NCBI RefSeq assembly: GCF_002095575.1
Contig: NZ_MLJJ01000003.1
Span: 1-64,000 of the forward strand
Direction of reading: 5' to 3'
Source of the DNA: Pantoea septica
GTDB lineage: Bacteria; Pseudomonadota; Gammaproteobacteria; Enterobacterales; Enterobacteriaceae
DNA: 64,000 nucleotides
The notes under the pieces are model-generated. The model was not told the origin of the DNA, ran no database searches, and worked only from the letters and a program-made list of their open reading frames with translations. A program made the translations under genes and the position numbers. Below, piece by piece: positions 18,990 to 27,662 of this stretch. The number at the start of each line of letters is the position of its first letter. Within the stretch, counting starts at the first letter, position 1.

Positions 18990-19986
18990 ACGCCGGCACT
19001 TTATTGCGGATAGCGATTTTCTCGGCGTCGCTCAGGAAGGCGATGGTCAAACCGTTCTCCTGCGCCTGGCGGATCTGCGCGGCGCTCAGCCCGGCAGCGG
19101 GCGCGGCGTGCTGATACTCGTGCGCCAGTTCAATCCCCTGAACCGCCGGATCGTCGGTGTTGATGGTCGCCAGGATGCCGTGCTCCAGGAACTGTTTCAG
19201 CGGATGGTGCGCCAGCGAGGAGACGGTGCTGGTCTGGATATTGGAGGTCAGGCAGGACTCGATGCCGATGCGGTGCTCGGCGAGAAAATCCATCAGCGCG
19301 CGGTCTTCAATCGCCTTCACGCCGTGGCCGATACGCTCGGCGCCCAGCTCGCGGATCGCCTGCCAGATGCTCTCCGGACCGGCCGCTTCGCCCGCATGCA
19401 CCGTGACGCGGAAACCGGCGTCGCGCGCCTGAGTGAAGTGGCTCAGAAACTCGCTGCCGGGAAAGCCCAGCTCGTCGCCAGCCAGATCGACGGCGGTAAT
19501 ATGATCGCGGTGCGCCAGCAGGCCTTCCAGCTCGCGCAGGCAGGCTTCGTCGCCGAAGGTGCGGCTCATGATGCCGATCAGGCGCACGTCGACGTTATAT
19601 TTCTGGCAGCCCGCTTTAACTCCGTCGATGACGGCTTCCACCACGCCCGCCACCGGCAGGTTATGGTTCATCGCCATGTAGCCCGGGGAGAAGCGCAGCT
19701 CGGCGTAGTGGATGCCGGCGCGCGCCGCATCTTCCACATTTTCCAGCGCGATGCGGCGGCAGGCGTCGAGATCGCCCAGCACCTTAACGCCCCAGTCGAG
19801 CTTATTCAGGAAGCTCACCAGATCGGGCTGGTTTTCCACTACCTGAACGTGGGGACGCAGCGCTTCCAGCGTGGCGGCGGGCAGGGCGAGGTTGAACTGG
19901 CGGCCTAAATCCAGAATGGTTTGCGCGCGGATGTTGCCGTCAAGATGGCGATGAATATCGGTAACGGGAAGGCTGGAATCGAACAT
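18988..19986 (-). CDS. add: Add, adenosine deaminase
   Basis: Zinc enzyme that deaminates adenosine and deoxyadenosine to (deoxy)inosine in purine salvage, 332 residues. Metal and catalytic motifs of the amidohydrolase fold are present: DIHRHLDGN (HxH), [22 protein letters not shown] and NTDDPAVQG. The start at 19986 ([14 protein letters not shown]) fits the E. coli protein; an upstream ATG at 20022 would add 12 unrelated residues. It keeps the E. coli position between ydgJ and malY. Confidence 0.97.
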   Translation of the reverse strand: MFDSSLPVTDIHRHLDGNIRAQTILDLGRQFNLALPAATLEALRPHVQVVENQPDLVSFLNKLDWGVKVLGDLDACRRIALENVEDAARAGIHYAELRFSPGYMAMNHNLPVAGVVEAVIDGVKAGCQKYNVDVRLIGIMSRTFGDEACLRELEGLLAHRDHITAVDLAGDELGFPGSEFLSHFTQARDAGFRVTVHAGEAAGPESIWQAIRELGAERIGHGVKAIEDRALMDFLAEHRIGIESCLTSNIQTSTVSSLAHHPLKQFLEHGILATINTDDPAVQGIELAHEYQHAAPAAGLSAAQIRQAQENGLTIAFLSDAEKIAIRNKVPA

Positions 19987-20096
19987 GCTGCACTCTCTGA
20001 CAGGAATAAAAGTGCAGACCATTATAGAAACAACTTGCGCAACATAGCGAGCCCTTTGCGCAACCCGCGCCGCAACTGCTGGGATAGTAGGCGAAA

Positions 20097-20116
20097 GGGC
20101 GGCTGTTCAGCCGCCC
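20097..20116 (-). terminator. Terminator after malXY
   Basis: GGGCGGCTG and CAGCCGCCC form a 9-bp stem around TT. On the minus strand it is followed by only TTT, so it is a modest terminator just after the malY stop. Confidence 0.65.
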
Positions 20117-20120
20117 GTAA

Positions 20121-21305
20121 TCAAACCCCGAGCGCGTGCAGCGCCGCGATCAGGCGGTCCGCGCCATCCTCCAGCTTGCTGCGCGGACAGCCGGCGTTAA
20201 GGCGCAGAAAGCCCCGGCTTGCGTCGCCGTAGGTCGAGCCGGGCATTATCGCCACCTTTTGCCGCTGGATAAGCTGCTGCTGTAGCGCCGCCTCGTCGAC
20301 GCCGAGCGGGTTGAGATCGATCCACGCCAGATAGGTCGCCTGCGGCGGCTGCCAGCCAAGCTGCGGAAACGCGCCGTTGAGCCGCTGCGCGAGCCACTGC
20401 ATATTCGCCCGCAGATAGTCGCGCAGCGCGTCGAGCCAGGGCGCGCCGTGACGATAGGCGGCGATGTGCGCCGCGACGGCGAGAACCGCAGGGGACGAGA
20501 GGCCGTCTGCCGCCTTCATCTGGCGCAGAAACGCCTGGCGCTCGGCAGGGTCGGGAATGATTCCCCATGCGCCGGTCAGCGCCGGCACGTTGAAACTTTT
20601 CGATGCCGAGGTGAACAGCGCCCAGTCGCTGCGCGCCACTTCGCTCCAGGGCAAATGCACAACGTCAGCCATTACCATATCCATATGGATTTCATCGCTG
20701 ATCACCCGCACCTGATAACGCTCGCACAGCGTCGCCATCTGCGTCAGTTCGTCGCGCGTCCAGACCTTGCCGGTGGGGTTGTGCGGGCTGCAGAGCAGCA
20801 TCACTTTGCAGCCCGGCCGGGCAAGTTTCTGCTCCAGCGCCTGCATATCGCAGCGCCAGCCCCGGGCATCGCGCTGCAGCGGCTGCGCCAGAATCTGCCG
20901 TTGACTGGCAGTCAACAAGGCGTAAAAGGCGTCATAGGCGGGCGTATGGATTAGCACTTCGTCGCCTGGCGCGGTCCAGCGGCGTACCATCTGCGCCACC
21001 ATGTAGATCACCGACGGCGCGTAGACCAGCGCGCTCTCATCCGGCGTCGCGCTGAATCGCGTCTGCATCCAGTGGCAGATCGCCGAGAGAAAGTCGCTAT
21101 GCTGCCAGCGGCTGTAGCCGAACACGCCGTGGTCGAGCCGCTGCTGCAAGGTATCACGAATAGCGGGCGCGACGGCGAAATCCATATCCGAAATGGTGAA
21201 GGGCAGCAGATCCGGCGCGCCGAAGCGATCGGCGACAAAATCCCACTGCGTGCAGTAGCTGCCGCGCCGGTCGATCGCCTGGCCGAAATCAAAAGGTTTC
21301 GTCAT
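20121..21305 (-). CDS. malY: MalY, PLP-dependent cystathionine beta-lyase / maltose-regulon modulator
   Basis: Fold-type I PLP enzyme with C-S lyase activity that in E. coli also binds and inhibits MalT, the activator of the maltose regulon. It is 394 residues. Conserved segments include TISDMDFAVAP, FGYSRW, SVIYMVAQMV, SPHNPTGKVWT and the PLP-lysine region SASKSFNVPALTGA, with NAGCPRSKLE near the C-terminus. It follows malX with a 5-bp gap and is part of malXY under MalI control. Confidence 0.95.
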   Translation of the reverse strand: MTKPFDFGQAIDRRGSYCTQWDFVADRFGAPDLLPFTISDMDFAVAPAIRDTLQQRLDHGVFGYSRWQHSDFLSAICHWMQTRFSATPDESALVYAPSVIYMVAQMVRRWTAPGDEVLIHTPAYDAFYALLTASQRQILAQPLQRDARGWRCDMQALEQKLARPGCKVMLLCSPHNPTGKVWTRDELTQMATLCERYQVRVISDEIHMDMVMADVVHLPWSEVARSDWALFTSASKSFNVPALTGAWGIIPDPAERQAFLRQMKAADGLSSPAVLAVAAHIAAYRHGAPWLDALRDYLRANMQWLAQRLNGAFPQLGWQPPQATYLAWIDLNPLGVDEAALQQQLIQRQKVAIMPGSTYGDASRGFLRLNAGCPRSKLEDGADRLIAALHALGV

Positions 21306-21310
21306 ATTCG

Positions 21311-22894
21311 TTACACCGTCACATTCATCAGCGACGCCAGCTCGTCCTTAACGGACTGCACTTGAGGTCCGATCACCACCTGCAGCGTAACCGGGCTGAG
21401 GTGCACCACGCCGATGGCGCCGTTGGCCTTGAGCGCGGCGTCATCGACCTTGCTCATATCGACGATGCGCAGGCGCAGGCGGGTCAGGCAGTTATCCAGC
21501 GAACTGATATTCTCCACGCCGCCCAGCGCGTCGAGGATAGCGGGGGCGTTATAGCCCGATTTGCCCGCGCCGGCGCGGCTCACCTGTCGCTCGACGCCGC
21601 TCTCTTTTTCACGCCCAGGCGTGGCGATATTGAAGCGGATGATGGCGAAGCGGAACAGCGCATAGTAGCCCGCGAACCACAGCGCGGCCGCGACCGGCAC
21701 CCAGTACCATTTGGTGGCGAGGCCGTGCAGGATGCCGAACACCACAAAATCGATGATATTGCCGTCGGTATTGCCGATGGTGACGCCGAGCACCGCCATC
21801 AGCGTAAAGCCGAGCCCGGTGAGCAGCGCGTGCAGCAGATAGAGCGCCGGCGCGACGAACAGAAACAGGAACTCGATCGGCTCGGTGGTGCCGCCGACCA
21901 CGCAGGCCACCACGCCGGAAATCAGCAGGCCCTTGATCTTATGGCGATTCTCCGGCCTGGCGCAGTGGTAGATGGCGAGCGCCGCGCCCGGCAAGCCGCC
22001 GAGAAACGCGGGCATTTTTCCCTGCGAGAGAAAGCGAGTGGCGCTTTCCGAAAAGCCATGCACTTCCGGGCAGGCGAGCTGCGCCTGGAAAATGGTCAGC
22101 GCGCCGCTGACGGTTTTGCCGCACACCTCCATGGTGCCGCCCGCGTCGGTAAAGCGAATAATCGCCACCAGAATATGCTGCAAACCAAACGGCAGCAGCA
22201 GGCGTTCGCCGGTGCCGAACAGCATCGGGCCAAAGTCGCCCGCGCCGTTGATCATCCAGCCGAGACCGGCGATGCCGCGCGCGAAGAAAGGCCAGATAAG
22301 CGGCACCGCCAGGCCGAGCAGGCCGGTAACCAGCAGGGTAATGATGGGAACGAAGCGCGTGCCGCCGAAAAAGGCCAGCGCGTCCGGCAGCCGGATGGTG
22401 TGGAAACGCTCATGCAGCCAGAAGACCACCACGCCGACAATCACCGCGCCGAGGATGCCGGTGTCGATCGCCTGGATGCCCAGCACCGACTGCACGTTGT
22501 TCGCCTTCAGCAGCGCGGCGTCGCTGGTGGGTAAAATGCCTTTTATCGTGAGCCAGAAGTTGGTGCTGAGATTCATCACCGTATAGCCGACAAAGCCGGC
22601 GAAGGCGGCAACGCCTTTATTCTCCCGCGCCATGCCGAGCGGGATGGCAATGGCGAACATCACCGGCAGAAAGCGGAAGGCGAAGGCGCCGGTAGCCGCC
22701 ATCCAGACAAACAGATGCTGCAGCAGCGGCTGGTCCAGCAGCGGGATGAGCGTCAGCACGTCGCGGCTGCTGAGCGAGCTGCCGATGCCAAGCATAATGC
22801 CGCAAAACGACAGCAGGGCGACAGGCAGCATGAAGGTCTTGCCCAGACTCTGAAAAAACTCCCAGAGCGACAGGCGCGGAAGTGGAGCGGACAT
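21311..22894 (-). CDS. malX: MalX, PTS glucose/maltose-type EIICB
   Basis: Membrane PTS permease that imports and phosphorylates sugar; E. coli MalX can transport glucose and maltose. The chosen start at 22894 (MSAPLPRLSLWEF) gives 527 residues, close to the E. coli length, with AGGAGA in front. The N-terminal EIIC domain spans about 1-400 with ten or so hydrophobic segments and GTTEPIEFLFLF. The C-terminal EIIB domain carries the phosphorylated Cys in SLDNCLTRLRLR. An upstream ATG at 22957 lies inside the MalI operator region and is rejected. Confidence 0.95.
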   Translation of the reverse strand: MSAPLPRLSLWEFFQSLGKTFMLPVALLSFCGIMLGIGSSLSSRDVLTLIPLLDQPLLQHLFVWMAATGAFAFRFLPVMFAIAIPLGMARENKGVAAFAGFVGYTVMNLSTNFWLTIKGILPTSDAALLKANNVQSVLGIQAIDTGILGAVIVGVVVFWLHERFHTIRLPDALAFFGGTRFVPIITLLVTGLLGLAVPLIWPFFARGIAGLGWMINGAGDFGPMLFGTGERLLLPFGLQHILVAIIRFTDAGGTMEVCGKTVSGALTIFQAQLACPEVHGFSESATRFLSQGKMPAFLGGLPGAALAIYHCARPENRHKIKGLLISGVVACVVGGTTEPIEFLFLFVAPALYLLHALLTGLGFTLMAVLGVTIGNTDGNIIDFVVFGILHGLATKWYWVPVAAALWFAGYYALFRFAIIRFNIATPGREKESGVERQVSRAGAGKSGYNAPAILDALGGVENISSLDNCLTRLRLRIVDMSKVDDAALKANGAIGVVHLSPVTLQVVIGPQVQSVKDELASLMNVTV

Positions 22895-22939
22895 ATTTTC
22901 TCCTGGAAAGAAAGTGGCGGCAGAATGAGGTGAAAAGAT

Positions 22940-22955
22940 GATAAAACGTTTTATC
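22940..22955. promoter_or_regulatory. MalI operator, malX side
   Basis: GATAAAACGTTTTATC is a perfect 16-bp palindrome identical to the MalI operator I know from E. coli. It lies 45 bp upstream of the malX start, where bound MalI would block the malXY promoter. Confidence 0.88.
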
Positions 22956-23017
22956 ACATGGTTTTGAGCGGCCTGTCACATTGTGCGCTCGCGCGGAAAG
23001 GTTAAGTTTATTCGGCA

Positions 23018-23033
23018 GGTTTAACGTTTTACC
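23018..23033. promoter_or_regulatory. MalI operator, malI side
   Basis: GGTTTAACGTTTTACC is a relaxed copy of the MalI palindrome sharing the central AACGTTTTA core. It lies 42 bp before the malI start and fits autoregulation. Operator centres are 78 bp apart. Confidence 0.7.
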
Positions 23034-23075
23034 TATATGATACGGCCATGTAAGAGCTTTCCGCAGGCGTGCAAC

Positions 23076-24110
23076 ATGTCGCAGCAAAAAATCACCATTA
23101 ACGACGTCGCCGAGGCGGCTGGCGTCTCCGTCACCACCGTTTCGCTGGTGCTGTCCGGCAAAGGCCGCATCTCTCCCGCCACGGCGGCGCGGGTCAATGA
23201 GGCGATCGAGCAGTCAGGCTATGTGCGTAACCGCACGGCGGCCGCGCTGCGCGGCGGCGCCAGCGGCGTAATCGGCCTGATCGTCAGGGATTTGAGCCAG
23301 CGGTTTTATGCTGAGATGACGGCCGGGCTCAGCGAGGCGCTGGAGGCGCAGGACAAGATGCTGGTGCTGGCCCAGAGCGGCGCGCAGGGGCGGCATCTGG
23401 CACGCTGCTTCGAGGCGCTGGTGGCGCAGGGCGTCGACGGCGTGGTGCTGGGCGGCGATGCGGGCAACGGCGCGGCGCTGGCGACGCGCGCCGCCGAGAT
23501 CGGGCTGCCGCTGATCTGCGCCTCGCGCGCCAGCTATCTGGAGGGGACGGACAGCCTGCGGCCCGACAACGCGCTGGGCGCGCGCATGGCGACGGAATAT
23601 CTCATCCGTCAGGGACATCAGCATATCGCCTGGCTGGGCGGCAGCGGCGCGTCGCTGACGCGCGCCGAGCGTATCGGCGGCTACTGCGCCACGCTGCTGC
23701 AGTACGGCCTGCCTTTTAAGCCGGAGTGGATTATCGAGTGCGAAGAGAGCCAGAAGGCGGCGGCCGAGGCAACCACGCAGCTGCTGCAGCGCCATCCGCG
23801 GCTGACGGCCATTATCGCCGCCAACGCCGCCACCGCGCTGGGCGGCTACTTCGCGCTGCTGCGCAGCGGGCGCACGCTGGGTCAGGGCGCGGTTGACAGC
23901 TATTACGCCCAGCAGATGGCGCTGGTGGGTTTCAGCGACGAGCCCCAGGCGAACCTGAGCGATCCGCCGCTCACCTTTGTCTGCAGCCCGGCGCGGGAGA
24001 TGGGACGCGCCGCGGCGGCGCGCATCCTGCTGCGGCTGAGCGCGCCGGAGACCGCCAGCCAGCACATGATTTTGACGCCGAGCCTTATCGGCGGCGACAG
24101 AGTGCGATAA
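23076..24110 (+). CDS. malI: MalI, LacI-family repressor of malXY
   Basis: LacI/GalR-family repressor of 344 residues. The N-terminal helix-turn-helix reads ITINDVAEAAGVSVTTVSLV with hinge region GYVRNRTAAALRGG; the rest is a periplasmic-binding-like ligand domain (GVIGLIVRDL, HIAWLGGSGASLTRAER). The start at 23076 (MSQQKITINDV) matches family proteins; the ATG at 23037 is rejected because it would add 13 unrelated residues. It is divergent from malX with two MalI-type operators between them, as in E. coli. Confidence 0.95.
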   Translation: MSQQKITINDVAEAAGVSVTTVSLVLSGKGRISPATAARVNEAIEQSGYVRNRTAAALRGGASGVIGLIVRDLSQRFYAEMTAGLSEALEAQDKMLVLAQSGAQGRHLARCFEALVAQGVDGVVLGGDAGNGAALATRAAEIGLPLICASRASYLEGTDSLRPDNALGARMATEYLIRQGHQHIAWLGGSGASLTRAERIGGYCATLLQYGLPFKPEWIIECEESQKAAAEATTQLLQRHPRLTAIIAANAATALGGYFALLRSGRTLGQGAVDSYYAQQMALVGFSDEPQANLSDPPLTFVCSPAREMGRAAAARILLRLSAPETASQHMILTPSLIGGDRVR

Positions 24111-24124
24111 GCGCGTCGGCGCCT

Positions 24125-24904
24125 TTAGTCGTGATAGACCTGGCTCCGGCCGCCGTCGATCACAATGTCGGTCGCATTAATAAAACGCGCTTCGTCAGAG
24201 GCTAAAAACAGCGCGGTGTAGGCGACCTCGTCGGGTTCGCCGATCCTTTTGCAGGGCAGCAGATTTTGCTGTCTTTGCCGTTCCGCAGCCGGGTCCGGGC
24301 AGCTGGCCAGCCAGGCTTCCGCCGCGGGCGTCATGATCAGTCCGGGCGAAATGCTGTTGATGCGGATGCCCTGGCTGGCGTACTCCACGCCCAGCGAGCG
24401 GGTCAGGCCGATCAGGCCATGTTTCGCCACGGGATAGGGAAAGGCGCCGGGAATGATTTTATGTCCGTGCACCGACGCGACGTTGACGATATTGCCGTAC
24501 TGGCGCTTTAGCATGCCGGGCAGCACGCTGCGTATCAGGTTGTAGGGGCCCTGTAAATTGACGTTGATACAGCGCTGCCACTCGTCTTCCGTCAGGGCGA
24601 GCGCGTCGCGAAAGACATTTACGCCCGCACAGTTGATCAGAATATCGATATGGCCGAAGGCGTCCTCAACCTGGCGGACGCCCGCCGCAACCTGTTCCGG
24701 CTGCGTCACATCCGCTACGCAGGCGATGCAAGGCTGGCCTGTTTGCTGCCGCAGCTGCGCCGCCAGCGGCTCCGTCGTCTCCGCCGTCAAATCAAGCAGC
24801 GCGACGCGCGCGCCTTGCCGGGCGAAGAGCGAGGCGATGGCGCTGCCGATGCCGCTGCCCGCGCCCGTTACCACGGCGGTCTTCTGTTTTAAACGTTCTG
24901 ACAT
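24125..24904 (-). CDS. SDR-family NAD(P)-dependent dehydrogenase
   Basis: Classical short-chain dehydrogenase/reductase of 259 residues. Visible motifs are the cofactor loop TGAGSGIG (about 14-21), the structural motif NCAGVN, the catalytic serine region NVASVHGH, the active-site YPVAK and the SPGLIMTP loop. No Asp or Arg pattern decides NAD or NADP use with certainty, although LLDLTAE after the second strand suggests NAD. The substrate is unknown. It is the last gene of a minus-strand set (MFS, GMC, M24-fold, SDR). In E. coli the same spot beside malI holds hdhA, also an SDR, but the proteins are not close. Confidence 0.85.
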   Translation of the reverse strand: MSERLKQKTAVVTGAGSGIGSAIASLFARQGARVALLDLTAETTEPLAAQLRQQTGQPCIACVADVTQPEQVAAGVRQVEDAFGHIDILINCAGVNVFRDALALTEDEWQRCINVNLQGPYNLIRSVLPGMLKRQYGNIVNVASVHGHKIIPGAFPYPVAKHGLIGLTRSLGVEYASQGIRINSISPGLIMTPAAEAWLASCPDPAAERQRQQNLLPCKRIGEPDEVAYTALFLASDEARFINATDIVIDGGRSQVYHD

Positions 24905-24914
24905 TTTCGCTTCC

Positions 24915-26003
24915 TTATGATGACAACGGTAAAATCAGCCAGTCGGCAAGCTGCCAGCGCTGGCCGTCGCGAGCGATCTCGATCAAAGGCCAGTCGCCGC
25001 TGCGGGTCAGCCATTCGACGCCTTCTTCAGTGACCAGCAGCGTATCTTCACTCTTGACGCCGCTCAGCGTGGGATTCCAGGCATGCGCGGTATCGGCCGC
25101 AATGCTGCCCGGGGTGTCCGGCGTGACAATCCAGTCGCGGCAGCCGTAGCCTGCCGGGCCGCCCTGATGGTGCTCGCGCCAGCCCTCCGGCCAGCCGTGG
25201 CGCCGGTAGGCCTGTTGAATCTGCGCAAAGAAATCCTGCCAGCGCCGGTTAATCGCGATCGCCTGAAGCATATCGGCATGGATGCTGGCAAGCGCGCCGA
25301 TACGCTGCTTCAGCGCCTCATCGGGGTCGCCAATATGCACCATCCGGGTCAGGCTGACGTTAAGGCCCAGCCGCTCCGCGCCCAGAGTGATCAGCATCTT
25401 TCTGGCCAGGCGTTTCGTGCCCGGCACCGGATGTTTATACAGAGCGATGCGCTCGTCAGCCGCCACCAGGGTGCAGACGGGCCTGATGCCGCGCGCCAGA
25501 CAGCGCCCGACGATTGCCGCTTCGACGTCGCGCTCGCTGATGCCCGGACGGAGCGTGCGCGCCACCTCTTCGACGATGCTGGCGGCTTCCCGGCCCAGCT
25601 GCCGGAAGCGCTGTTTTTCATCCTCATTTAGTCCCTGGCGCAGCCGGGGAAGCCGAGGTTCCATATTCAGCGTCGAGGCGAGCGGCGCGTCGCTGCCCAG
25701 CCGCGCCGGACGGCAGGCGGCCAGCGCCGTTTCCAGCGAGCCATACCAGGGATAGCGGCCGATCTCGCAGGCGAACGGCAGCGGCTCTTCCGCCAGAATG
25801 CGGGGCATTTCGTTCTCCGGCGCCAGCAGCCATACCCGATCGGGAAAAATCAGCAGGCTGCCAACGCCGATCTCCGCCCGCTCCACCACATAGTAGCTGG
25901 CGCCCTGGGTGAGCCAGGCGATGTTGTCACGGCGGGTGAGCAGCAGCGCATCCAGCTGCCATTCGGCAAGGGCGCGCTGCAGGGTTTCTAGCCTTTCGCT
26001 CAT
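24915..26003 (-). CDS. M24/creatinase-fold protein, probable non-peptidase
   Basis: Protein of 362 residues with the two-domain layout of creatinase, prolidase and aminopeptidase P: an N-terminal domain (about 1-120) and a pita-bread C-terminal domain. In M24 metallopeptidases five ligands (Asp, Asp, His, Glu, Glu) bind two metals. Here the first Asp pair region reads TLGAERLGLNVSLTR, so both Asp are absent. The His region is HHQGGPAGYG. The first Glu is replaced (AWNPTL) and only the last Glu seems kept (KSEDTLLV). Loss of most ligands points to a creatinase-like or otherwise changed activity. It overlaps the GMC gene upstream by 4 bp. Confidence 0.75.
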   Translation of the reverse strand: MSERLETLQRALAEWQLDALLLTRRDNIAWLTQGASYYVVERAEIGVGSLLIFPDRVWLLAPENEMPRILAEEPLPFACEIGRYPWYGSLETALAACRPARLGSDAPLASTLNMEPRLPRLRQGLNEDEKQRFRQLGREAASIVEEVARTLRPGISERDVEAAIVGRCLARGIRPVCTLVAADERIALYKHPVPGTKRLARKMLITLGAERLGLNVSLTRMVHIGDPDEALKQRIGALASIHADMLQAIAINRRWQDFFAQIQQAYRRHGWPEGWREHHQGGPAGYGCRDWIVTPDTPGSIAADTAHAWNPTLSGVKSEDTLLVTEEGVEWLTRSGDWPLIEIARDGQRWQLADWLILPLSS

Positions 26004-27652
26004 AACGCTACTTCCACGCAGGGCGTTTCTTCAACGACGCGTTCGCGCCCCGCAATCAGGTCGGCAGCGCGGTGCGCCACCGCCATAACGGCCGCATTGG
26101 TGTTGCCGCTAATGATATTCGGCATAATTGAGGCATCGACCACCCGGAGTTTTTCTAAGCCTCGCACCCGCAGGTCGGCAGTGACCACCGCCATGGGATC
26201 CTGCTCATGGCCCATGCGACAGGTGCCGACCGGATGGTAACCCGTTTTCACCATTCGCTTGCAGTGCGCTGCGATCGCCTCATCGCCTGTTACCTCGGCG
26301 CCGGGAAAGATTTCTTGCTCGATCATGTCGGCGATCGGCGATGCCGCTATCACGCCGCGCGCAAAATGGAAGCCGGCCAGCGTGCGGGCCAGATCGTCGG
26401 GATGACCGAAGATTTGCGTATCGATAACGGGCAGGGAGGCGGGATGCGCGTCGCGCAGCGTGACGCGGCCGGTCGCTTTCGGCCGCAGCAGCAGCGAGTT
26501 GATCGTCACGCCATGGCCCGGATCCCGGCCCATGACGTCGCGATCGAGATAAACGGTGGGCACGCAGAACATCTGTATGGTCGGCGTCGCGCTGAAATCG
26601 AGCGGATCGAAAAAGGCGCAGGTTTCCACGCCGGTGGTCGTCACCGGGCCGGTTTTGAACAGCAGATACTCGATGCCCGCTTTGATCATCGGCCAGCCGC
26701 GATCCTGGCCGTAATAGCCGAAGGCGCCGCGCGTGGTGGCCACCACCGGCACCTCATAATGATCCTGCAGGTTGCGGCCTACGCCGGGCAGGTGGTGACG
26801 CAGGGCAATGCCCCGTTCCGCCAGGTGATCCTGCGGCCCGACGCCCGACAGCATCAGCAGCTTCGGCGTCTGATAGGCGCCGGCCGCCAGAATCGTCTCT
26901 TTGCTCGCCTCGGCATGGTGGGTGACGCCATGACGTCGGTAGCGTACGCCTCTGGCTTCCGTTCCCTCGAACAGAATCTCCTCAACCTGCGCCTCGGTTT
27001 CAATCACCAGCCGGCTGTCATCGCGCAGCGGCGCGATAAAGGCGTCGACCACGCTGCAGCGCTTGCGGGTGCGCCAGTCGATGGTGTGCTGCATAAAGCC
27101 GACGCCGAACGGATTGCCGGTGTTGAAGTCGGGCGTATAGGGGATGCCCAGCGCCTGCATCGTTTTTACCCAGGCCCGGCTGAGCGGACTGAAATGGCCG
27201 AGATGCGATACTTTTAGCGGCCCGCCGACGCCGTGACTGGGCGCGCCGAGATGGTCGTTGTCTTCAATGGCGGTAAAATGGGGCAGCAGCGCCTCCCAGG
27301 ACCAGTCGACGCCGGTATGGCGCAGCGCACGGTTCCACTCTGCGTAGTCCTGCCGGTGTCCGCGCATATAGACCATGGCGTTCACCGTCGAACCGCCACC
27401 TAATACTTTCGCCTGCGGCACGATGACGCCGCGCCCGTCGAGCTGCGGCTGCGGCTGGGTCTGATGCATGGTCAGGTATTTATCGCTGGCGAGATATTTC
27501 ATATAGCCTGCCGGCATCTTCAGCACCGGATGATAGTCGCCGCTGCCGGCCTCTAACAGCAGCACCCGGGCGTTGCTCTCTTTTACCAGGCGTGCCGCCA
27601 CGATACAGCCCGCGCTGCCGCCGCCTACTACGATGTAGTCAAAACCTTTCAT
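26000..27652 (-). CDS. GMC-family FAD oxidoreductase (choline-dehydrogenase-like)
   Basis: Flavin-dependent alcohol oxidase/dehydrogenase of 550 residues. The N-terminus has the FAD Rossmann motif DYIVVGGGSAGCIVAARL and the GMC signature GGGSTVNAMVYMRGH. The C-terminal catalytic pair is seen in GYHPVGTCRMG (His) and NIISGNTNAAVMAVAHRA (Asn). It resembles BetA-like and other alcohol dehydrogenases that oxidise primary or secondary alcohols, including polyols. It has no signal peptide. It lies 10 bp after the MFS gene and overlaps the M24-fold gene by 4 bp, so it belongs to the same operon. Confidence 0.9.
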   Translation of the reverse strand: MKGFDYIVVGGGSAGCIVAARLVKESNARVLLLEAGSGDYHPVLKMPAGYMKYLASDKYLTMHQTQPQPQLDGRGVIVPQAKVLGGGSTVNAMVYMRGHRQDYAEWNRALRHTGVDWSWEALLPHFTAIEDNDHLGAPSHGVGGPLKVSHLGHFSPLSRAWVKTMQALGIPYTPDFNTGNPFGVGFMQHTIDWRTRKRCSVVDAFIAPLRDDSRLVIETEAQVEEILFEGTEARGVRYRRHGVTHHAEASKETILAAGAYQTPKLLMLSGVGPQDHLAERGIALRHHLPGVGRNLQDHYEVPVVATTRGAFGYYGQDRGWPMIKAGIEYLLFKTGPVTTTGVETCAFFDPLDFSATPTIQMFCVPTVYLDRDVMGRDPGHGVTINSLLLRPKATGRVTLRDAHPASLPVIDTQIFGHPDDLARTLAGFHFARGVIAASPIADMIEQEIFPGAEVTGDEAIAAHCKRMVKTGYHPVGTCRMGHEQDPMAVVTADLRVRGLEKLRVVDASIMPNIISGNTNAAVMAVAHRAADLIAGRERVVEETPCVEVAL

Positions 27653-27662
27653 CTTGTTACCT

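Noticed and set aside
24125..24904. Orthologue of hdhA (7-alpha-hydroxysteroid dehydrogenase)
   Set aside because: It has the same position beside malI and the same SDR family, but the sequence differs throughout; only family membership is shared.
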